Both the position numbers and the translations under genes were made by a program. 35,272 bases of DNA from an uncultured Alistipes sp. (lineage in GTDB: Bacteria > Bacteroidota > Bacteroidia > Bacteroidales > UBA932). The first letter of the stretch is position 1. The number at the start of each line of letters is the position of its first letter. Below the pieces are notes generated by a model, which saw only the letters and a list, made by a program, of their open reading frames with translations, did no database searches and was not told the origin of the DNA. Of this stretch, positions 16,864 to 23,686 are shown piece by piece. The stretch is from contig CALZHC010000015.1 of the NCBI GenBank assembly GCA_945787505.1, forward strand, positions 1 to 35,272, written 5' to 3'.

Positions 16864-17604
16864 ATGAAACAGAAAACAATTAGTTTTATTGTCGACTCCT
16901 CCAAGGTTGACAATAGGAAAGAGTATAAGCCTTGTGCATTTATGTCTGATGCTCAGGATATAGCCAATGTACATGCCTCTGCTATTGGTTTTGGATATAA
17001 TGATTTGATCACCTCTTCTGCAGTTTGGGTCCTCTCCAGGCTGAAAGTTAAATGTTACTCACATCCCAAGTGGGAAGACACAGTAGCCTTGACTACCTGG
17101 CACAAAGGACGCGAAGGAGTTATGTCGCTCAGAGACTATGAGTTGACAGATACACAGGGAAACATTCTCATAGCGGCAACAAGCTCTTGGCTTATCATAG
17201 ATCCCAAGACCAGAAAAATGCTCAGGCCTGACCACATTCTTGGTGAAAGGGGACTTGAAACCTCCTTTGAAAAAGATGCAATTGCCGGTAATTGCGACAA
17301 AATAAGAACAAATTTCGGCTCAATCTTGAATAAAGTGATGGAGCATCAAGTAAGATTCTCCGACATAGACATGAATTCACACACCAATAACACGAAATAT
17401 TTCGAATGGGCTCTGGACGCCATCGACACATCCGTCACCACATCACATGCAGTTCAAGAGTTCCAGATTAACTTCAACCACGAGGCACAGCTGGGCGATA
17501 TAGTTGAGCTGAGCACGGCTCAAACTGCACCTTTGACCTATTATGTAGAGGGCAACTGCTCAGGCAAAAATATCTTCCAGACCATTATCCAGTTCCAACA
17601 ATAA
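16864..17604 (+). CDS. Acyl-ACP thioesterase (FatA/FatB-like double hotdog)
   Basis: The enzyme should hydrolyse acyl-ACP or another acyl thioester, releasing free fatty acid in the cytosol. The 246-aa protein has two hotdog domains. The first contains SSAVWVLSRLKVKCYSHPKW and the TTWHKG strand near 77-82. The second opens at about 161 with the family catalytic segment DIDMNSHTNNTKYFEW, giving Asn171, His173 and the paired Asn175-Asn176. Bacterial members of PF01643 release medium to long chains. I chose the ATG at 16864, just after the -7 box, over upstream in-frame codons that run into pyrG. It is the first gene of a five-gene run and lies 13 bases before the 5-alpha-reductase. A role on steroid or bile-acid thioesters is only a speculation from context. 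Confidence 0.85.
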   Translation: MKQKTISFIVDSSKVDNRKEYKPCAFMSDAQDIANVHASAIGFGYNDLITSSAVWVLSRLKVKCYSHPKWEDTVALTTWHKGREGVMSLRDYELTDTQGNILIAATSSWLIIDPKTRKMLRPDHILGERGLETSFEKDAIAGNCDKIRTNFGSILNKVMEHQVRFSDIDMNSHTNNTKYFEWALDAIDTSVTTSHAVQEFQINFNHEAQLGDIVELSTAQTAPLTYYVEGNCSGKNIFQTIIQFQQ

Positions 17605-17617
17605 AAAAATACCGAAA

Positions 17618-18385
17618 ATGAATATTCATACTTACTACATAGTGATGATCGCTATGTCAATACTCGCTGTTATAGTATTTATTGCACTTCACCACTTCAA
17701 GGCCGGATACGGATACTTGAGAAGCTCCAACTGGGGCCCTATGATCAGCAACAAACTCGGCTGGGTACTGATGGAATTGCCTGTCTTCATTTCAATGCTG
17801 GTATTCTTCCTCTATACAGAAAGCTACCGTAATCTTACAGTCTCCATAATGACAGGTTTTTTCCTTCTTCACTACTTCCAGAGGTCACTCATTTTTCCGT
17901 TCCTGATGAAGGGGAAAAGTAAGATTCCTGTGGCAATAGTAGCCATGGGAGTGACATTTAACCTGGTAAATGTCTACATGATAGGCAGCTGGTTATTTGT
18001 ATTCGCACCCAAGGAGATGTACACGACAGAGTGGCTCACCGATCTGCGGTTCATCATAGGTTCATTAGTCTTCATATTCGGAATGGTTGTAAATATCCAC
18101 TCAGACTACATCATCAGACATCTTCGCAAGCCTGGCGATACTGCCCACTACATCCCTATGGGCGGTATGTTCAAATATGTCTCATCTGCAAATTATTACG
18201 GTGAGATAACAGAGTGGCTCGGATTTGCAATACTTACATGGAGTCTGCCCGGAGCACTCTTCTGTATCTGGACATTTGCCAACCTTGCCCCCAGAGCATT
18301 CTCCCTTTACGATAAATATGCAGAAGAATTTGGTGAAGAATTCACATCCCTGCACCGCAAAAAAGTGTTACCCTTTATATATTAA
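17618..18385 (+). CDS. Steroid 5-alpha-reductase family protein (3-oxo-5-alpha-steroid 4-dehydrogenase-like)
   Basis: Members reduce the delta-4 double bond of 3-keto steroids to the 5-alpha product with NADPH, inside the membrane. The 255-aa protein has six to seven hydrophobic segments. It resembles animal SRD5A1/2 along its whole length, not only in the C-terminal domain. Glu53 in MELPVF matches the substrate-contacting Glu of QELPSF in SRD5A2, though the preceding Gln is Met52. Tyr86 in LHYFQRS matches the second contact residue. The cofactor region carries NIHSDYIIRHLRKPGD (159-174), IPMGGMFKYVSSANYYGE (179-196), EWLGFAILTWSLP and the closing LPFIY. It is followed two bases later by an OYE-type reductase, a pairing reported for bile-acid and steroid reduction in gut Bacteroidales. 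Other enone lipids remain possible substrates. Confidence 0.88.
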   Translation: MNIHTYYIVMIAMSILAVIVFIALHHFKAGYGYLRSSNWGPMISNKLGWVLMELPVFISMLVFFLYTESYRNLTVSIMTGFFLLHYFQRSLIFPFLMKGKSKIPVAIVAMGVTFNLVNVYMIGSWLFVFAPKEMYTTEWLTDLRFIIGSLVFIFGMVVNIHSDYIIRHLRKPGDTAHYIPMGGMFKYVSSANYYGEITEWLGFAILTWSLPGALFCIWTFANLAPRAFSLYDKYAEEFGEEFTSLHRKKVLPFIY

Positions 18386-18387
18386 TA

Positions 18388-19629
18388 ATGGAATCAAAAC
18401 TATTTACACCAGGCAAAATAGGCCCTATAGAAATCAAGAACAGGATAATCAGGGCATCAGCCTTCGAGGCAATGTGCCCCGGTCATAAACCTTCACAACA
18501 ACTCAAGGATTATCATACTGCAGTGGCAAAAGGCGGTGTCGGTATGACCAGCGTTGCCTACGCAGCCGTATGTCAGAGCGGCCTCTCTTTCGAAAGCCAG
18601 CTTATCATGGATCCTTCCAACATCCCCGGATTCAAAGACCTTACAGACTCGATACACCGGTACGACACCAAGGCATGTATCCAGCTTGGACACTGTGGAA
18701 ACATGTCGCACAAGCGTGTCTGCGGCTGTCTGCCCGTGGGAGCCTCTACCGGTTTCAACCTCTACTCCCCTACCTTTGTCCACGGACTCACAGAGAGCGA
18801 GATGATTCAGATCGCCAAGAAACATGGCGATGCAGTCAGGATAGCAATTGAAGGCGGTTTTGACGCAGTGGAAATTCACGCCGGACATGGATACCTCATC
18901 TCACAATTCCTCTCTCCTTACACCAACCACAGACGCGACCAGTACGGAGGTTCATTCTCTAACAGAATGAAATTCATGGACATGTGCATGAACGAAGTGA
19001 TGGAGGCCGCCTCAGACAAAATTGCCGTAATGGTAAAGACAAATACCTCTGACGGTTTCAAGGGTGGACTCGGAGTAAGTGAATGTATAGAGGTTGCCAA
19101 AAGGCTCGAATACCTCGGTGCGCATTGTCTTGTTCTGAGCGGTGGGTTCGTTAGTAGAGCTCCGATGTATGTCATGAAAGGAGCAATGCCAATCAGTACC
19201 CTGACAGACTATATGCCATGGAAATCTCTCTGGTGGTTAAAGATAGGTGTCAACCTCTTCGGCAAGATGATGATCAAGAACGAGCCGTTCAAGGAGGCCT
19301 TTTTCCTCGAAGATGCCCTGCGTTTCAGAGAGGAACTCAAGATGCCCCTTGCACTTGTGGGAGGTCTCCACTCACGTGAAAGTCTCGAAAAGGCCATCAA
19401 CTCAGGATTTGAATTCACAGAGATGGCCCGTCCGTTGGTACACGATCCAGACTTCGTAAACAAACTCAGGGAAGGCAAGGTGGAAAGGAGCGGATGCCAG
19501 CATGCCAACTATTGCGTTGCCAGGATCTGGAACAAGGATATGCAGTGCCACGAAAACTGCACCCTCTCCGCAAGAATGGAGAAAGAGATCCGGAAGAATA
19601 TAAAATATGCCTCATTATCAAACAAATAA
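18388..19629 (+). CDS. Old Yellow Enzyme-family NADH:flavin oxidoreductase (candidate steroid 5-beta-reductase)
   Basis: The 413-aa protein is an FMN-binding TIM barrel of the family that includes clostridial BaiCD and 2,4-dienoyl-CoA reductase, but it lacks their C-terminal FAD/NAD domains. Visible motifs are TPGKIGPIEIKNRI at the start, QLGHCG at 99-104, the active-site HAGHGYLIS at 164-172 with the catalytic Tyr169, LSPYTNHRRDQYGGS at 175-189, and the phosphate-binding VGGLHSRESL. The C-terminus has Cys370, Cys376, Cys387 and Cys391, resembling the family's 4Fe-4S ligands except that Ala373 stands where a Cys is usual. It starts two bases after the 5-alpha-reductase stop, so the two are translationally coupled. 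A delta-4-3-keto steroid reductase giving the 5-beta product is the best inference; a general enoate reductase is the alternative. Confidence 0.8.
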   Translation: MESKLFTPGKIGPIEIKNRIIRASAFEAMCPGHKPSQQLKDYHTAVAKGGVGMTSVAYAAVCQSGLSFESQLIMDPSNIPGFKDLTDSIHRYDTKACIQLGHCGNMSHKRVCGCLPVGASTGFNLYSPTFVHGLTESEMIQIAKKHGDAVRIAIEGGFDAVEIHAGHGYLISQFLSPYTNHRRDQYGGSFSNRMKFMDMCMNEVMEAASDKIAVMVKTNTSDGFKGGLGVSECIEVAKRLEYLGAHCLVLSGGFVSRAPMYVMKGAMPISTLTDYMPWKSLWWLKIGVNLFGKMMIKNEPFKEAFFLEDALRFREELKMPLALVGGLHSRESLEKAINSGFEFTEMARPLVHDPDFVNKLREGKVERSGCQHANYCVARIWNKDMQCHENCTLSARMEKEIRKNIKYASLSNK

Positions 19630-19640
19630 ATAATCCACCT

Positions 19641-21869
19641 ATGAGAAACAGACTTTTTATAGCAGCTATTTGGCTGATAGCTATAGTAAGTTGCACAGGA
19701 AACGCGCGTACGCCTAAGATGGAAGAGACCAGGAAACTTCAATCACCCGACAAGCGTCTTGAACTCACATTCGGACTTACACGCACAGGTGAGCCTCTCT
19801 ACGCCCTGAGCTTTGATGGCAAAAGTGTCATCAATGAAAGCCGTATGGGATTTGAAATCGTTCACGAAGGAGGAATAAACGATGTCCAGCCCTTCATGGC
19901 AGACTGGACCATCAAGGAGAGCAACACCATCCTCCATCCCTCCGAGCTCAAAAAAGGCTTCTCAATAGACACTGTTACCTATAACAATGTCAACTCGTCT
20001 TGGGCTCCGGTATGGGGAGAAGAGAGCATCATTACCGAAAATTACAATGAGATGGCTATTACTCTCCATCAGAAAACAGAAGATGGCCGTGAACGAGATA
20101 TACTGATTAGATTCAGACTCTTCAATGACGGATTGGGCTTCAGATATGAATTCCCCAGACAGCAGAATCTGGGATACTTCATTATCGGCAATGAGCTTAC
20201 AGAATTTTCAATGGCCGAAGACCTTACCGCATTCTGGATTGCAGGGGACTACGATGCCAATGAATTCAGATACGAGACATCACATCTGAGTGAAATAGCC
20301 ACACTTTATCCCGACTTTGACAGAAGCGGAAACTCATGTATCTGTCCAATGCCGGTACCGGGAGTCCAGACACCTGTAATGATGAAAAGCGACAACGGAG
20401 GTCTTTATGTCAATATCCACGAGGCCGCTCTTGACGACTTCTCTTCCATGCAGCTGGAAATCAGAGATGGAAAACGCTTTGTTGCACACCTTGTCCCAGA
20501 TGTATTGGGAAACAGAGGATACATCCAGACACCTCACCACTCACCCTGGAGAACAGTCATTGTCGCCGACAATGCTCCTTCAATTCTCGAAAGCAGACTC
20601 ATCCTTAACCTCAATGAGCCCTGTGCCATAGAAGATACAGACTGGATTCGTCCTCAGAAATTCGTAGGAGTGTGGTGGCAGATGTTTGCACCCGGACAGG
20701 GAACATGGTCATACACCGACGAACCGAATATCAGGCTCGGTATCACTGACTATACCAAGACCAAACCGAATAATACACATGCAGCCAATACAGAAAATGT
20801 CAAGAAGTACATCGACTTCGCAGCAAATAATTCAATAGAGGGTGTATTGGTAGAGGGATGGAATGAAGGTTGGGAAGACTGGTTTGGACAGTTCAAAGAT
20901 TTTGTATTTGACTTTATTACTCCATATCCTGATTTCGATGTAGTCGAACTTCGCGAATATGCAAAGAGCAAAGGAGTCAGCCTCATAATGCACCATGAAA
21001 CATCCGGTTCTACACAGAACTACGAAAAGTATCTGGATAGGGCATACCAATTCATGAAGGACAACAACTACTCCGTAGTAAAAAGCGGTTATGTAGGGGC
21101 AATACTTCCAAGAGGTTCACACCACTATGACCAGCAATCCGTAAATCACTACCTGCACTGTATACGCAGAGGTGCCGACTATCAGGTAATGATCGATGCA
21201 CACGAACCTGTCAGGCCAACCGGTATGCATAGGACATATCCCAACTATATGGCAGCCGAATCCGGTAGAGGTACTGAATTCGAGTCATTCGGTCCTGTTG
21301 GCAATCCACCTGAGCACACTACTATCCTCCCTTTCACACGCTTTATTGGAGGGCCAATGGACTACACCCCTGGTATTTTCCAGCAGAAGATGTCATATTA
21401 CGATGGTAAATCTCAGGCGCAGATACACACTACACTGACCAAGCAGCTCGCACTTTATGTAGTACTCTACTCTCCCATCCAGATGGTGGCAGACCTTCCT
21501 GAAAACTACGCAAGGTTCGATGATGCTTTCACTTTCATCCGTAATGTCCCTACAGACTGGGACTACACCAAAGTTCTCGAAGCTGAACCAGGAGACTACA
21601 TCACAACAGCCCGCAAAGCAAAAGGTCAGGATAGATGGTTCATTGGGGCCATCACCGATGAAAACGAGAGAACAGCCACCATAGACCTCTCAAGGCTTCC
21701 CCTCAAAGATGGAAAAGAGTACACAGCAGTAATATATGCTGATGGAGCCGATGCATCATGGGATGATAACCCACAGAGTTATACCATCTCCACAAAAAAG
21801 GTAAACTCGAAGAGCACCCTTGAAATCCACCTTGCAAAATCAGGCGGATGTGCAATAGAACTGAAATAG
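19641..21869 (+). CDS. GH97 glycoside hydrolase, SusB-like alpha-glucosidase lipoprotein
   Basis: The 742-aa protein begins with a lipoprotein signal ending IAIVSC, so it is probably membrane anchored. The GH97 architecture is complete: N-terminal beta-sandwich (about 30-300), catalytic barrel (about 300-640, with VEGWNEGWEDWFG and TPYPDFDV), C-terminal sandwich. Glu453 (HHETSG), Glu522 (DAHEPVRPTG) and Glu546 (SGRGTEFES) line up with the inverting-enzyme glutamates 439, 508 and 532 of B. thetaiotaomicron SusB at a constant offset of 14. It should therefore be an inverting alpha-glucosidase rather than a retaining alpha-galactosidase. I chose the ATG at 19641, 11 bases after the reductase; a longer frame runs back into that gene. 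No SusC/SusD pair is nearby, which is unusual for GH97. Confidence 0.93.
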   Translation: MRNRLFIAAIWLIAIVSCTGNARTPKMEETRKLQSPDKRLELTFGLTRTGEPLYALSFDGKSVINESRMGFEIVHEGGINDVQPFMADWTIKESNTILHPSELKKGFSIDTVTYNNVNSSWAPVWGEESIITENYNEMAITLHQKTEDGRERDILIRFRLFNDGLGFRYEFPRQQNLGYFIIGNELTEFSMAEDLTAFWIAGDYDANEFRYETSHLSEIATLYPDFDRSGNSCICPMPVPGVQTPVMMKSDNGGLYVNIHEAALDDFSSMQLEIRDGKRFVAHLVPDVLGNRGYIQTPHHSPWRTVIVADNAPSILESRLILNLNEPCAIEDTDWIRPQKFVGVWWQMFAPGQGTWSYTDEPNIRLGITDYTKTKPNNTHAANTENVKKYIDFAANNSIEGVLVEGWNEGWEDWFGQFKDFVFDFITPYPDFDVVELREYAKSKGVSLIMHHETSGSTQNYEKYLDRAYQFMKDNNYSVVKSGYVGAILPRGSHHYDQQSVNHYLHCIRRGADYQVMIDAHEPVRPTGMHRTYPNYMAAESGRGTEFESFGPVGNPPEHTTILPFTRFIGGPMDYTPGIFQQKMSYYDGKSQAQIHTTLTKQLALYVVLYSPIQMVADLPENYARFDDAFTFIRNVPTDWDYTKVLEAEPGDYITTARKAKGQDRWFIGAITDENERTATIDLSRLPLKDGKEYTAVIYADGADASWDDNPQSYTISTKKVNSKSTLEIHLAKSGGCAIELK

Positions 21870-21881
21870 ACAATTAAAGAT

Positions 21882-23564
21882 ATGAACAGAAAATTTTATT
21901 CAATTATGACTGCTGCTATAATTGCCGGAACTGCCGGATGCACCTGCTCTTCACCAGAGAAGGAACTTCAGTCAATAATAGACAACACCGTTGAAAAATA
22001 TGAACCTCTCTTCAAAGAGGCCAACCTTGCATATTGGAACGGAGCCATCAGCGGGAAAGCAGAAGACTTCGAAGCATACTCGCAAGCTAATATGAAACTT
22101 ACTGAGATCCTTTCCGACGCTCAAACCTTTTCGAAACTCAAGCAGATAAAGGAATCCGGAAAAGTTTCCGATCCTGTACTGAAAAGAGAACTGGAGATAC
22201 TGTATAACATGTATCTCTCGAAACAGGCAGACACGACACTGCTCCATGCCATAATCCAGAAAGAGATGGAGATCGAGCAGAAATACTCAGGATTCAGAGC
22301 TCTCTACAAAGGCAAGTCAATAGACGACAACCAGGTCGAAAACATACTCAAGACATCCCTTGACAGCAAAGAACTCGAGAGTGTATGGAAAGCACATAAA
22401 CAAATCGGAAAAGTCGTAAGCCAAGACATTATAGAAGTTGTAAAACTCAGGAACAAACTGGCTGTCAGCCTTGGTTTCAGGGATTTTTACGATATGAGCC
22501 TCACCCTTGGTGGCGCTTCACCTGAGGAAGTCTACGAGCTGCTCGATGAAGTCGACTCTCTCACCTCAGAGAGTTTTGCCCAGGTAAAAAAGGAGATGGA
22601 CAGAATATTTGCCAAAAAGTATTCTATTAAAGAGTCAGATCTGCGTCCATGGCACTACCAGAACAGATACTTCCAGGAGGCACCGGAATTATATCCTGTC
22701 GACCTGGACAGCTACTACGCTGAGGCTGACCTACGTAAGATTACCATAGATTACTACGCTTCAATAGGCATAGATATTACCTCCATGATGGAAGCCAGCG
22801 ACCTCTACTCCAAACCCGGCAAAAACCAGCACGCCTTCTGTACCGACATTGACAGAAGAGGAGATGTCAGGGTATTATGCAATCTTAGCAACAATGAGCG
22901 CTGGATGGGAACCATGCTTCACGAATTCGGACACGCCGTTTACTCGAAAGGACATGACGAAAACGAAGAGCTTCCATACCTTCTCAGAGATGCTGCGGCA
23001 ATGTTCACCACAGAAGCAGCTGCAATGCTCTTTGAAAGACAGAGCAAGAATCCCCAATGGATGAAACACTACATCGGTATAAGCGACCAGGAGGCTGAAA
23101 GAATCTCTGACGCCTGCATCAAGTCAGCCCGTCTGAAACAGCTCGTATTCAGCAGGTGGGTACAGGTGGTGTCGCGTTTCGAGAAGGGAATGTATGCAGA
23201 TCCCGATCAGGACCTCAACAAACTCTGGTGGGATCTGGCTGAAAAATACCAGCTTCTCAAACGTCCCGATAATTGGGACAATGCCGACTGGGCATCAAAG
23301 ATCCATATTGCCATCTACCCTTGCTACTACCATAATTATCAGCTCGGAGAGCTCTTTGCTTCACAGATGCACCACTACATCGTCAACAATGTAACAAAAA
23401 GTGCAGATCTGAGACATGATACATATATCGGCAATAAAGAAGTAGGACAATGGATCAACGACAACGTCTTCCGTCCCGGAATGCTTTACCACTGGAACGA
23501 TATGATTCAGAGAGCTACAGGCGAGAAACTCTCAGCCAAGTATTACCAGGAAGAATTCAGATAA
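21882..23564 (+). CDS. M2/M3-like zinc metallopeptidase lipoprotein
   Basis: A 560-aa gluzincin-type peptidase. It starts with a lipoprotein signal ending in GTAGC (Cys20), so it is likely anchored in a membrane facing the periplasm or outside. The helical N-terminal half is followed by RPWHYQNRYFQEAPELYP, a segment seen in bacterial M2-like oligopeptidases, and the zinc motif HEFGH at 347-351. Glu378 in FTTEAAA is a good candidate for the third zinc ligand. The family cleaves short peptides or dipeptides. M2 (ACE-like) and M3 (oligopeptidase F-like) cannot be separated by eye. It is the last gene before a terminator and lies 12 bases after the GH97 gene. Confidence 0.8.
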   Translation: MNRKFYSIMTAAIIAGTAGCTCSSPEKELQSIIDNTVEKYEPLFKEANLAYWNGAISGKAEDFEAYSQANMKLTEILSDAQTFSKLKQIKESGKVSDPVLKRELEILYNMYLSKQADTTLLHAIIQKEMEIEQKYSGFRALYKGKSIDDNQVENILKTSLDSKELESVWKAHKQIGKVVSQDIIEVVKLRNKLAVSLGFRDFYDMSLTLGGASPEEVYELLDEVDSLTSESFAQVKKEMDRIFAKKYSIKESDLRPWHYQNRYFQEAPELYPVDLDSYYAEADLRKITIDYYASIGIDITSMMEASDLYSKPGKNQHAFCTDIDRRGDVRVLCNLSNNERWMGTMLHEFGHAVYSKGHDENEELPYLLRDAAAMFTTEAAAMLFERQSKNPQWMKHYIGISDQEAERISDACIKSARLKQLVFSRWVQVVSRFEKGMYADPDQDLNKLWWDLAEKYQLLKRPDNWDNADWASKIHIAIYPCYYHNYQLGELFASQMHHYIVNNVTKSADLRHDTYIGNKEVGQWINDNVFRPGMLYHWNDMIQRATGEKLSAKYYQEEFR

Positions 23565-23625
23565 TATGAATGCAGTAATGGTATGGTATACTAAGCTCTA
23601 AGATCTTATGCTTATATAAAGAAAG

Positions 23626-23675
23626 GGGGTGACTAAAAAGTCTTTATTGACTGATTGGTCACCCTACTTATTTTT
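23626..23675. terminator. Probable bidirectional terminator between convergent operons
   Basis: GGGTGAC (23627-23633) pairs with GTCACCC (23658-23664), and a smaller AGTC/GACT stem lies in the loop. T-rich sequence follows on the plus strand (TTATTTTT), and T-containing sequence on the minus side. It sits between the converging peptidase and fimbrillin genes. Confidence 0.65.
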
Positions 23676-23686
23676 AACCATACAGA

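Noticed and set aside
16864..19629. A clostridial-type bai (7-alpha-dehydroxylation) operon
   Set aside because: No bile-acid CoA ligase, 7-alpha-dehydratase, CoA transferase or BaiG transporter is present; only single-step reductases are seen.
19494..19640. Upstream extension of the GH97 frame into the OYE gene
   Set aside because: The ATG at 19641 directly precedes a lipoprotein signal; the extension would bury that signal.
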